From Ascarosepion bandense (taxonomy: Eukaryota > Mollusca > Cephalopoda > Sepiida > Sepiidae): a stretch of 64,000 nucleotides of DNA. The stretch is taken from the NCBI GenBank assembly GCA_037127315.1, contig JBBBDQ010000351.1:210001-274000 (forward strand). The letters run 5' to 3'. Both the position numbers and the translations under genes were made by a program. The notes under the pieces were generated by a model, which saw nothing but the letters and a program-made list of their open reading frames with translations, searched no databases and was not told the origin of the DNA. Of the stretch, positions 1 through 10,766 are shown piece by piece. Position 1 is the first letter of the stretch, and every line of letters starts with the position of its first letter.

Positions 1-824
1 TAAATTGCATTATGCTATTTTACTCACAGACAGTACCCAACTGACCCAACTATACTATGCAGTTGACAAAATAAAGAACAACACACAAGTGCAAAATCAA
101 AAATATAAAATGCAACAATTTACCCATTGCACCCTGTACATTATTGTTTTATACAAATATATGTCAAAGTGTAAAGAATTTAATAGCAGAAAAGACTAAA
201 CAATATTTACACTGTTCACATTGTTTTGATTGTGGTCCTCATTTTCATTGTCATATTGTTGACATTTAAGCTTCAGATGATATGCGTTAGAATTTCAAAT
301 CAAATGTATATCACCCGAAAAATGCCAGAACATACAATAGACAAAATATTGTGAATATGAGAAAGATGAAGATAACGGTTTGAACAAAGTAAATAATGCA
401 AATAGTTACAAGACCTCATCTCAGAAATATAGACCAAGACTAAACAATATTTGGTAAAAGAATTTGGGCTTTAAAAGGATGGAAACAGAAAATTGTAATT
501 GGTAAGAAGATTTTATGTTTTCCTAAATTGTCATTCAAAGCTAAACTCTTGAAAATTGTTTACATGTAAAAAATCTAAAAACAACATAAGCTCTTGAAAC
601 TCTATGCATGTATATGGTGCACACAATGATGAATGTAACTAAATTTTGAATAATGTCATCGCTAGTTAATTCTCAAATATGGCCAGCACAAATGTGGATT
701 TTTTTATTCTTGCTAGTATCTTCAATTATTCCGTGTAGATGTAACAATGTTGGGTGCCTCTTGCAATTATTGTTCTAATATTTTAGTGAACTTTTACTGT
801 ATGACACCTGTGATTATTTTCTAG
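1..824. other. Intronic AT-rich sequence, no gene seen
   Basis: I see no coding similarity, RNA gene or clear repeat here. The only open frame is short (64 codons) and of low complexity. It is read as part of the intron downstream of the convertase exon at 19610-19699. Confidence 0.4.
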
Positions 825-1470
825 ACCTGTCCTACTTAGATGTGGCCATAATGATTGTATGATAAAAGACCATCATCATGTGTACCAATTTGCTCCAGAT
901 GAAGTATTGCCAGAAAATGCAGGTTGTGGAAAAGTTGGTGTCTTTAAGCAGAGTGCAAAATATGACACTCTTGATGATGAAATCTTCCTCTGAAACCAGA
1001 ATGCCAGTAAAAGTTTTGGAAAACTGGACAGATATTTATGTCTATGGAATTTTGGCTCAGACAAAATTGAAGCTTTACAATATTTGTGTATCGTCTTCTT
1101 TGTTGCACACATGACAAAAAGTCATATATGTCAAACCCGGGTCACTTAGCAGAAACACACAAAAAGGCTGGAGCAATTTTACTAACGGCGTCTCTGTCAT
1201 ATATATTGGCTAACTGGTGACAAATGTATATGATGGATGTTGATTTTCTCAAATACAATCAGTCAGTCTACTAGCACAGAATCTCTGGTACTTCAGTACC
1301 ATTTACAGTGGACTGGTCATATTGGTCAGGATAAGATTCCTAAGCAATTGATATACATTGAGTTAGCTGAAGGGAAAAGATCAGTTCACAAACAGAAATT
1401 GAGGTATAAAGATTGCATCAAGTACATACTCCAGAATAAAAGACAGAACAGAATTGTGTTGAGCATGTAA
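825..1470 (+). pseudogene. Decayed LINE reverse transcriptase, C-terminal part
   Basis: Translations in shifting frames carry the signature of the region after the RT domain of a non-LTR retrotransposon. There is a TLDDEIF / KSFGKL stretch at about 965-1030, a QTKLKLYN..CVSSSLL stretch at about 1060-1110, and LQWTGHI....PKQLIYIELAEGKR plus KLRYKDC at about 1290-1420. The W(T/A)GH, PK.L.Y.EL..GKR and K.R(F/Y)KD motifs are typical of this C-terminal region. Stop codons and at least two frame changes make it dead. It belongs to a different LINE family from the intact element at 10767-13655, whose C-terminus has no WTGH motif. The upstream limit is approximate. Confidence 0.6.
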
Positions 1471-1861
1471 AACTCAAGAGATATTTGTGTTGCGATGCTA
1501 ATTTTCATGAGTGTTGGCACAGAATTTTATATACACATACACAATATGAAATGATTATTTTCAATTGAAATGTAATTCTAATGCAGGTTAGTTATCAATG
1601 ATTTTTGAATAGAGTGTTCTATATCTGGAAGATAGAATTACATATAGTTTAAATGTTACATTTTTTGGATTTTAATAAAAAAAACATGTAAGTACATGTT
1701 ACATTGTGATAGAAACAATTGTTTTGTGCTTAAAATTAAGACAGTTCTATTTTTTATTGGACAATACGTTTTATCACTGTGAAACTTAGTTATTGTAGTT
1801 TTGCCACATTTTTAATAGGATCTCCCAAAAAGTAACATTTGCACCATCTTTCATCATATAC

Positions 1862-1979
1862 AGTAGCGAACATAAAGATCAGAACGATATTAAGAAAAAG
1901 TCTTTGAAGCTTTAAAATAGAAAGTTATTTCACATTTAGACTTTTTCTTAACATCATTCTGATCTTTATGCTCGCTACT
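1862..1979. repeat. Inverted repeat with 42-bp arms
   Basis: The left arm (1862-1903) and right arm (1938-1979) are near-perfect reverse complements around a loop of about 34 bp. The outer ends read AGTAGCGAACATAAAGATC and GATCTTTATGCTCGCTACT. A (TA)n tract follows immediately. The structure resembles a small foldback element or MITE remnant; no transposase is nearby. Confidence 0.75.
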
Positions 1980-2104
1980 ATATATATATATAGTTATAAA
2001 TTAACAATATCATACCCTACAATATTTATTGCATTGAGCACTTTTTTGAAAAAAAGTAAATGCCAGACAACCGAAAATCATGGGACCTTGGGTCCTCTTT
2101 ACCA

Positions 2105-2106
<2 letters not shown>

Positions 2107-2153
<47 letters not shown>
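2107..2153. repeat. (AT)n microsatellite
   Basis: About 23 uninterrupted AT dinucleotides. The tract abuts the hairpin that follows it. Confidence 0.95.
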
Positions 2154-2156
<3 letters not shown>

Positions 2157-2237
2157 GAAGATAAAAGGAAAACTTATCTTAGTTGATGTGTTTTGAAATG
2201 TGTCAGCTAAGATAAGTTTTCCTTTAGTCTTTATTTA
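2150..2237. repeat. Inverted repeat next to the (AT)n tract
   Basis: The left arm begins TAAATGAAGATAAAAGGAAA and the right arm ends TTTCCTTTAGTCTTTATTTA. Arms are about 35 bp around a loop of about 17 bp. It is probably a short foldback element inserted in or next to the TA tract. Confidence 0.7.
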
Positions 2238-2239
2238 TA

Positions 2240-4019
2240 TTGTCCTTTTACAGATATATTATTTTAGGGATACATCTGGAATTATTTCTTAAAAGCCTAA
2301 ATAAAATACAAAAAAATGACAGCAGCTTTATCGTGCATAAGTAATTTTATTCAGGCATTTAAAAAAAGAAAAAAAAGAGGTCTGAAATAAGTGAACCAAG
2401 AGTGCCTAAAACTAACTAGTATGTGACTTACTGGAGAGCACACAACTTTACCGAATATACAAATGTCTAAACTTCACACTGGCTTCAATTTCCTTCATTA
2501 ATCTAGAATCTTTAGATATTCTTTTGGCAGCCTGTTTACCAAAAGAGTTGGCTGAGAGCCCATTGGCTCTTGTGTCAGCAGCTGAGTACATCAACTTTTA
2601 CCTTTGATCAGCCTACAAAATCAGATAACTATCTAAGTCAGGCTCAGTACCCCACCCCGCAATATTCAAATTATGAGGAGTAGCTGAGGCTTATCATTTG
2701 TCAACATTTTGAGAGAGATAGAAAGTTTTCTCCCTAAGTTGGTCTTTAAGTACATTCAAACTTTCTCATAGTGAAGCTGAAGAATTATGCAGTTTACATG
2801 TTGTAAAAAAACAAAATCTTACAGATGTACAACACAGACAAGGCACATGTCTTTTGCTGAATAAATTAAAACTAAATAAGTATATTTATATTTGTTTACA
2901 TGTCTTAATTATAAAATTAATTTATTTTAATGGTTTTAAATCGCTTGCCAAAAAGAGATTACCCCTCAGAAGAATATCTAATTAAGTCATTATTATATGG
3001 ACAGATATAAATAATATGACATAGAAATGATCTTCGTCAGAAGGCTTCACTTCACTTGAAACACATAATTTCAATAACAACCCAGCCAACCTTCTCATTT
3101 TGAAAAGTATAACCAGTTGCTAAAATCTTTGGAAATAGTTCCAGTTTGTTTAAATTTTAAAAAGTTACACATCAATCTGACACAAATTTTTTCCCCGCTA
3201 TTATTTAACAAATTCTTGGATTGTTGTTTGCTCTAAGAAAATTACCTGTAATTTGAAGAAAAACAAATGTAAAATTTTATTCAGAATTGAATAGGAGCGG
3301 GGATAGAGATTAACTCATTTACCAAATCCTGGCCCAACTAACAACTATTTTTAAAAGTTCCCACAAAATAACATACTAGAAAACCAACTGAAGTTTGCAT
3401 TGACACTGAAACAAATATCTCATTCAACGCAGAAAACTTCTATAATAGAAATGATTTAATAAATCAGTGATTCATACAAAAGTCAATTTTCATCAAGTAA
3501 ACAATAGTAAAAATTAATTAAAACAAAAAATCACTTTAAAATAAAAAGCAATGGCTTATTTGCAGATGAGACTGTAAGAGTTAACCTCAACTGATTTGTC
3601 TGCATCAAAAAACAGAAATCTTTCGTGAATTTTTTAATCAAATTTCTAAAAATCTGCATCTAAAATTTGGGGCAAAGTGAGCCTGTGCAAAACAGAAACT
3701 AATCGATTTTCTTGTATTTGATAGACACACGTATGCAGGTACATGTCCACAGCATAAAGGAGAACAACAACAAAAATTGACACATATTTTTCAACAATCT
3801 TCTTTCTTGTCAATGCATTTAAAGCAGTGCTGAATATTAGTCATATAGATTGAATCTTATGCAATGAATCTTTTAGATCAAAATTCAAATAAAAGTTACA
3901 TGCTCGGCCTAATTTTAAATTTTAAGCTTTTCATGTTTAATTGGTTTTCTTTAATTTTTGATGTTAGCAGATATCTCTTGAGTGGACTTTTACGAAGTTA
4001 AAACTTAGTAATCCACCAT
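2240..4019. other. Intronic sequence, nothing recognised
   Basis: Roughly 1.8 kb of AT-rich DNA without a recognisable ORF, RNA gene or repeat. The last 35 bases (about 3984-4013) match the reverse complement of about 14200-14230, next to the intact LINE. The edge may therefore belong to the LINE family's 5' flank. Confidence 0.4.
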
Positions 4020-4020
4020 G

Positions 4021-4149
4021 TTTTTTTTTTTTTTTTCAAGTAGAGTAGATAGATCTATCGCCCTGTTCACACTCCTCCCATGTCTTTTGAACAGGTTAAG
4101 AGGCTCATCCCTTGTTCCCTGTTTAGGATTTGGTTTCCGAATCACTTTG
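4021..4149 (+). mobile_element. Partial 5' unit of short LINE derivative
   Basis: It starts with a T-run, then a GAGTAGATAGATCTATCGCC segment, a CACACTCCTCCC segment, and GGCTCATCCCTTGTTCCCTG with GTTTAGGATTTGG. It stops at TCACTTTG and is followed at once by the T-run of a second, complete copy. The sequence corresponds to the 5' UTR of the intact LINE (reverse complement of about 14030-14181). Confidence 0.7.
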
Positions 4150-4365
4150 TTTTTTTTTTTTCAATTGGAGTAGATTGATCTATCTATCGCCCGGTTCATA
4201 CTCCACCCATGTCTATTGAACAGGTTAAGAGGCTCATCCCTTGTTCCCTGTTTAGGATTTGGTTTCCGGCTTTCTCTTTTCCAATCTTCTCACTCTTATG
4301 TAGCCCCCTGCACATCAGTGGCGTTACTGCCTTGCTCAAGGTGATACGATTTAAAAAAAAAAAAA
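4150..4365 (+). mobile_element. Short non-autonomous LINE derivative (5' UTR joined to 3' end)
   Basis: A T-run and CAATTGGAGTAGAT (the LINE 5' end) lead through GCCCGGTTCATACTCCACCC and GTTTAGGATTTGGTTTCCGG into ATGTAGCCCCCTGCACATCA and GTGATACGATTT, then a poly(A) tail. The first half matches the 5' UTR and the second half the 3' terminus of the intact LINE. The 2.9 kb ORF is absent. It is about 216 bp and could be mobilised in trans by the LINE. Confidence 0.75.
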
Positions 4366-4479
4366 TAGTGGACTAATTGGTCCTATCGTGTAACACAATT
4401 CTGAAAGAAAATATTTAAAAAAAATGTAATTGACTTGGCATTTGCACATTTGTTAGCTATTTAACACTCAATGTGTCCC

Positions 4480-5725
4480 AGACCGGACACATAGATGGTG
4501 CCACTAATAAAAAATCTGTATGATTTTATGAAGTACTAACCTTCAAATGGTACATGACAAAATTTGGGCCCAATTGGATTATTAGTTTTTACAAATTACA
4601 GTTAAGTGAAGCTGCTGTTGCAAATTTTCTAAACAATGGAAAAATTTTAATTTTGTGTGTTGATAAAGCATTGCTTTCTGATGGGAAAAAATACTGTTCA
4701 AGCAATGCAATGGCTTGATAAGTGTTATTCAGACTCTGCTTTGCCGGAAACAACAGAGATGGTATGCTGACTTTAAATGTGGTTGTACAGACACAAATGA
4801 TGCTGAATGCTCAGGTTGCTCAAAACAGGTAGTTGTCCCGGAAAATACCAAAAAGAAATCCACAAACTCGTTTTGGCAGATCATAAATTAAAGTTGAGAT
4901 AGCAGAGGAGTCGAACATATCAGAAGGCATGAGCATTTGTCAATGAGAAAGCTGTATTTAAAGTGGATGCTGCATTTGCTCACAGTCGATCAAAAACGTG
5001 TTGATGATTCAGGGTGTTGTTTTCAACTGTTTCAACACAACAAGAAATTTTTGCATAAATGCGTGACAATGGATGAAACATGGAGCCACCACTCTACTCC
5101 AGAGTCAAATCGGCAGTCAGCTGAGCAGACAGCAACAGGTGAAAGCTGTCCAAAGTGATCAAAGATGCAAACATCAATAGGCAATGTTTTGGCCTCCATA
5201 TTTTGGGATGTGTAAGGTATTTTGTTCATTGATTACTTTGAGAAAGGAAGAACCATCAATAGCGAATATTATATAGCATTATTGGTGCATTTGAAGGAAG
5301 AAATTGCCAAAAAATGGTCACAAATGGAGAAAAAAGTGATCTTTCACCAAGACAATACACCATGTCACAAGTTGATCGCAATGATAGCAAAACTACATGA
5401 ATTGCGCTTTGAATTGCTTCCGCATCCACCCTATTCTCCAGATCTGTGCCCCCCTTCCCCGTGACTACTGGCTGTTTGCAGACCTTAAAAGAATGTTTCA
5501 GGGAAAGAGATTTGGCTCCAGTGAAGAAGTGATATCGAAAACTGAGGTGTATTTTGAGGCCAAAGACAAATCATTTTACCAGAAAGGCATCAAATTGTTA
5601 AAGAAGTGTTGGGATCAGTGTATCACTCTAGAAGGAGATTATGCTGATGAATAAAAGCAAACTTTGCCTAAAAGTTGTTGTTTTATGAGTTAAGCCTGGA
5701 ACTTATTGAGTGATGTGTAATATAA
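4480..5725 (+). pseudogene. Broken mariner transposase relic
   Basis: Fragments in all three frames follow a mariner transposase from start to end. HCFLMGKNTVQAMQWLDKCY lies near 4672. A MRKLYLKW..LLTVDQKRVDD segment leads to VTMDETW (first catalytic Asp) at about 4937-5090. ESNRQSAEQTA.GES follows, then INSEYY, FHQDNTPCH (second Asp) and LLPHPPYSPDL at 5260-5450. After the third-Asp region (RDYWLF, about 5460) come LKRMFQGKRFGS and LEGDYADE, ending at 5654. A C-run at about 5448-5460 shifts the frame just before the third Asp, and earlier stops break the N-terminal half. The wording is closest to the irritans-type mariners. Terminal inverted repeats are not clear. The sequence AAGCCTGGAACTTATTGAGT at about 5694-5713 may be the 3' end. 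Confidence 0.8.
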
Positions 5726-8580
5726 ACTAGTTTTAAAAAAGTTAATAACTGTAAACATTCTACATCTTCTGAGCATAAAATGAATAAGGTTTTCCGTTTA
5801 TATTTACTTTGGAATAATTATAAAAAAACGTTGAAATATGAAAGATTTAAAATAAAAAAATTATTCTTTGTAAAGTTTAAGAAGAATATTGAGTTAAAAA
5901 TGCTGAATAAAAAATTTTTACTGGGTAACTAAGTACTTGATTACCCCTAAAATCTGGTAATCTAAAGAAAAGAAAATTATATGTTCTGCTGGTTCAATGA
6001 TAGAACCAAAATGGGACAATGCCACTGTTGTAACCTTGTTGGTTATTGTTGTGACCTAAAAGGTTACTGATGTGTTGTGGTATTGTACGCTTGTATTGTC
6101 TTGGGTTTTGGTATATTACTTCAGTTACTCATGGATTTGTATTAATAGTCATAACTATGAGGTGATATTCTGGTATCTTGCTAGTGTAAAATAGTCATTT
6201 GTGTATCTTGCGAATAGTACTGTATTAAGAGGTTTCTCCTAATAATACATAGTAACCTTTCTTGGGAGTTCCTGAGTAATCTACTCAAGGACTAAATAGT
6301 AATATCACACTGTGAACACTGGACTCTGCTACTCGGCTGTAACTTGTACAACTGCTGCTGCTACTCATAATTGGTTGATTCACCCAGTCAATCCACCCAG
6401 ACTTGTCTGGTGCTCAATATAGGTTATTACTGTGGTCATGTGATCCCCAGCAGAATAATCCATTCTTATAGTTTTTATTTCTCTGATGATCAGCGTTCAA
6501 CCATATGTATTAATGTTAACACTTCTTTCTACATGATAGCCATGAAGACAATGGGAGATATACTTTTTTTTTTTTTTAATAAATCCCACTTAACAGGAAT
6601 TAGAATTTAGCCAGGTTTCTAAGTGATAGTTTTTGATTTAGGATTGAGGAACTTTTTAAAACTTTTTTTTTTAGCTTATTTAATTGACTACTTGTGATAA
6701 CTGAAAATACACATGAGAAGTGAACCATCAAGAGCAACTGATAATAATTTATGGGAATTATTGTAGAAGAAGATATCAATGTAGAACTTGTCATTTAAGA
6801 ATGGCTTCAATGCAAGGAAAGTTGCAAATTTTTTTTTTTTTTTTGTTGAATCACTGAAAATTTTGGCCATTACAGAGAAACTATTATTGTTGGTAAAGTT
6901 TTTCAAAATAGAGTAAGCACCAAGTTTAGAACTGGATTAGATTGCAATAAATAGACATCTTCTGTCAACAGAAAAGCTAAGATTTGTTTTTCAAAAATGT
7001 TCTAATGTATTTAGAAACAAAAGAATAAGAGATGGAAAAAAAATAAGGATGAGTTGTCTGATGATTTCAGCAAGAAAAAATAGAATAACTTTTCATTGTT
7101 TAGTTTTCTTTTCATGCTCGTAAATCAAATGAAAATAAATTAATCCATCTTATGAGGTACAATAAATTAAAGTTTTTTTTATTTTTGTAAATCATCTGTA
7201 CCAAAAGTATTTGGTACAACACATCAAACTTTAGATGAATTTGACTACCAGTCTTGATGGTTTATACTGCAGAAATGTTTCTTTAGTTTCTGGAATCTTA
7301 CCACACAATTTAATGCATGAGTTTATGGTGTGTAAATTTGAAATAAATAATCAGCAAAATGGATATCATTTTTATCAAACTTCTAAAAAGAAAAGTCCTG
7401 GGAACCTAATTGACTTTTTTAAAATCATTTCACCCTAAGCAAGATAATAAAGCCATTAACATACAATGAGCATTAGAGAATATGAAAAAAAAAAAACTAT
7501 TAGAGATAGAGAGAGAGGACAATAAAATAACAAGAATTAAGACAGAAGATAATGATTCATGTTGCATTTAAAAACATACATGAAGTTGAACCTAGGATAT
7601 TTGAGGTCACCAGGAGTCATCTAAAAGTAGAGTATAAAATTTCAAGTAAAACAGATATAGGAGTCTGTTATGTTGGCACAAACACTCAGATGACACAGAG
7701 GCTATTTACCACAGAGGCTATTCAATGTCACCAGAGGTTATCATTTTGAGCAAAATGGTAGGAAATGTTGAGATTGCAATGAAGTATAAAAATGATTTCA
7801 GAAATCACAAATTGAGGAAAGATAAAGTTCAATATCCAATGGTAACTTTGTCAGACAAAATTATTTAGTACGGTACTGCAATCCAACAATTCTTGTTGTA
7901 AAATTGGTATGTGCAGGTAACTTGAGCAGAAAAAATGATAGGTTTCTAAGGCCAGTAGAGATCAGCAGAAATCAATTTTTGATTTTTACAGCAAAACGAA
8001 AGAACTTAAAAGAAGTCACAACTTTACATTTTTATTTCATTTGTAAATTGTACAGCTCTGAAAATCTGAAGATAAAAGTTCAAAAATTATTATTTTTTTT
8101 TACTATTTTAAAAGTAAAGAAACTACCAGTGAGTCTGTAAGCTAAGTATTTTGGCTTCAAAGAATGATGCAGTTGAAATAAACTATAAGCCGTTACAACA
8201 CATTCTGGGTGAAGTTCAGACACTTCATTGGAATGAGTTTCTCCATTCACTCAAGGAGTCTTCTCTTCCTTTACACATATGGAATAAATATGGTAATATG
8301 GTAATTTTGCAGTAATCTTAAAATACAGACGTGTCAAATCTGACAATTACAACCTATGAATGATGGCTACTACATGCAAGAAACTTTAAGTAGCATTGTA
8401 CAGTGTGGAACAAATATATAATATTTTTTAATATTAATTTCAGGTTTGATATTTTACATAGAGCAATGTTTTACTGTTACCAGCATTCACTGTCTGCTAC
8501 AGAGTGTGTAAGGTATTTGATGACATGATTGAGTGTCTGTAATTATTTGATAATCAACATATTTTTATCTTTTCAGAGCA
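5726..8580. other. Intronic sequence, nothing recognised
   Basis: About 2.9 kb of AT-rich DNA with homopolymer T-runs (6566-6578, 6830-6844) and a short purine-rich tract near 7500. Open frames of 60-80 codons show no recognisable domain or codon bias. The segment at 6000-6480 is less AT-rich and may be an old repeat, but I cannot name it. Confidence 0.4.
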
Positions 8581-8589
8581 TCAATGGTG

Positions 8590-9240
8590 AACTATCAGCT
8601 GACATGAGATGAAACGACATGCTGCAATTGTTGCCATACAAAGCACACCGATATTAAGATTGCACATTTTTTGGAGGTTTATCAAGTCATTTATGTACAA
8701 AATATGGAAGCAGTTGGTAGCCTCCAGTGGTAGCAAGGCACAAAAAGCATGCACAATGTTATAATAGTATGTCACCACAATTCATATAGTGGGAGCAGAA
8801 CATGTCAATGTGAATCATGAAACACCCATGAGGGCCATTGCCTGAGATCTCCAGGTTTCTGAGAGCACAGTTTGCAATGTGATGCAGGGGGACTTTCAGC
8901 ACAAGTCATACATGATGAGGAAAGGAGAGTTCATGCCTACATGCACACACACAAAAACAATGGTTAGTCTAAACAAAATAATTGCTGAACAAGTTGAAAC
9001 ATCCAGAAAAATCTGGTATGCTCTGGTGTTTTTCAGACAAAAGGAAATTTCAACCAGGATCAAAAACTGAACCAGAGAAATAGTTGGTGATGTGAGGAAC
9101 TTATTTTTTATGCCTCCCATGTTATTTCCACCAAGTATTCCACCTGTGATGGTGTTGTGGGTGGTGAGAAGTGAAGGGGACATCATACCACCTGACTTTG
9201 AACAGGGTCTTTGCTTGAATGTTGCTGTTTAATTGTTTAA
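8590..9240 (+). pseudogene. DDE transposase relic, N-terminal and middle part
   Basis: A frame at about 8830-8940 reads RAIA*DLQVSESTVCNVM followed by HKSYMMRKGEFM. This is the helix-turn-helix region of a Tc1/mariner-superfamily transposase abundant in cephalopods. Further on, FFRQKEIS is followed by a PPSIPPVMVLWVV.SEGDIIPP stretch at about 9120-9200, the region of the first catalytic Asp and the following beta strands. Upstream (8590-8825) the frame is degraded. Stops and frameshifts show it is dead. The matching C-terminal portion of the same family occurs separately at 20560-20853. Confidence 0.6.
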
Positions 9241-9399
9241 TTATGCTGGTTAGAGGAAGTGAATATTTAACATGGCTAGTCATTTAGTCTATATAGTTAA
9301 TATGTACTTTTGTGGATTTTTAAAGTTATGTGTAAGAAGTACATCTTTTTAATATGTTTTAATATTTTGTTGTAACTTCTTATGATTATGAGCTGGTTG

Positions 9400-9904
9400 T
9401 CTCTATACAAGTATTTTTTTGGTTTATGATCAAAATGAATATGCATTTAGACCAGTTCACTTTCTCTGCTCTGTTATGGATTCCCATGGTTACATCAAAT
9501 ATTTTTGCATTCTCTTTAAACTATGTTTATTATTTGAAGAGAAGTGATCTTTGGTAGTACTTTATAATTTTTATTTGCTGTTTTGATTTTCATGTGTTCC
9601 TTTGCTAAGGAGATTCAGTAATGGATCGGGTAGAAATCTTTAATATCCAGTTGGGTGAATGCACAATTATGCAGGTCTTACATTACAGAATCAGTCTATG
9701 ACATCTTATGTTTTGTTATTGATTTAGATCTAAAGTTGTTCTTAGTTCAGAGTCAACTGCTTCTAGCAGAATTTCCCTTATTTTTTCTATTTTACTTTTT
9801 AATGGGTTCATAAATCTGGATGTTGAGTTAGTTCTAAAGTCTTCTTTATGGTCTTTTAGCGTGACTAATACTAGAGATTCTGCCAATGCAACATACACAA
9901 TCAC
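9400..9904 (-). pseudogene. Penelope-like reverse transcriptase relic
   Basis: On the minus strand, 9904-9716 reads LVTLKDHKEDF....SRFMNPLKS and ends LRTTLDLNQ. This matches the (F)ITLKDHKENF..NP..RLINP.KS region of Penelope-like RTs. Further along the minus strand (about 9690-9640) comes QLDIKDFYP, the usual Asp-containing FYPS motif, and then degraded sequence with VTMG at about 9490. Stops and frameshifts interrupt it. Penelope-like elements normally carry a C-terminal GIY-YIG nuclease. None follows here, but a GIY-YIG-like relic is at 59890-60450. Confidence 0.6.
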
Positions 9905-10144
9905 TTAAGTTAAGGTTGACGTAATTTCTATTATTCTACAAATGTCTAATTACAAGAGCTCTTCCTTCATGAAGATAGCATATTTTAAAAAAAAATTATA
10001 TATATTATGGGTAACTGAAAAAGCTCAATTCATTAAAAAAGATTCAACTTTAAACCAAATAATACTTATCTACACATGTAGTAATAGGGAAATGCTGAAA
10101 GATGTCATTTTTTTTTGTACTACTGATTATGAGATATGGGTTTG

Positions 10145-10173
10145 GAAATCTACAACTTTTAGTTGTAGATTTC
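10145..10173. repeat. Short perfect hairpin
   Basis: GAAATCTACAACT and AGTTGTAGATTTC are perfect reverse complements separated by 3 bases or fewer. Function is unknown; it is too short to classify. Confidence 0.6.
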
Positions 10174-10229
10174 GAGTGCCTTCAGTTGATTATGTGATGA
10201 GTATTTACCAATATGTAGTGAAATAAGTA

Positions 10230-10545
10230 GGATGTGTGCTGTGGTGCAGTGGATATCGACTCGGAATGGGAAATCGGGGAGCCGAGTTCGAATTCCAGTT
10301 GAATTCCTTGCATTCACTTATGCACCAATACCTTTAGGAAAGGTATTAATTTGTCTCTTCCCTTCAGTTATGGGTTAAATAATAGGACAGATTGGGTTCT
10401 CTAGCCTTGGCTGTCAACCAGTCTACCACAGAAAGCAATGGCAACCTGCTGTGGGATAATCTTCTTCCTAGTCAGTCATATCTCTTTCGAGACATGATCG
10501 CCCAAGTGTGTATCACATATGACACTTAACTGACTGACTGAGTGA
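10230..10545 (+). mobile_element. tRNA-derived SINE
   Basis: The head carries pol III promoter boxes: box A-like TGGTGCAGTGG at about 10242 and box B-like GAGTTCGAATTCC at about 10285. The body has GGAAAGGTATTAAT, GGTTAAATAATAGGACAGA and GCAATGGCAACCT landmarks. A hairpin of the form TCTCTTTCGAGA follows near 10485, and the element ends CTTAACTGACTGACTGA without poly(A). Six copies of the family are in this window. It resembles the tRNA-Arg-derived octopus SINEs, but the exact subfamily needs a library comparison. The LINE's poly(T) begins only about 15 bp downstream. Confidence 0.85.
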
Positions 10546-10766
10546 AATAAATTTGTAGGTTTTTTTTTTTTTTTTTTTTTTTTTTAATCATCTCACCCCA
10601 AGCAAGGCATTCCACTGCCACTATTGCGCATGGGGCTACATAGGGGAAGGTAAAGAGAAGGAGTGGATAGACATAGGGAATGTCAGGAGAAAGGTAATAG
10701 ATGAGTAAGGATAGCGAGGATGAGTGTCGGGCAGATGGGAAGAGTGTTTGATAGAATGGGAGCAGG

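Noticed and set aside
868..880. Antisense DDG codons resembling the catalytic Asp of a convertase exon
   Set aside because: Only three to four codons match, there are no splice sites, and the bases belong to the LINE relic on plus.
827..989. Possible spliced exon after TTATTTTCTAG
   Set aside because: The frame continues into LINE RT motifs (TLDDEIF, KSFGKL), so it is a retrotransposon relic.
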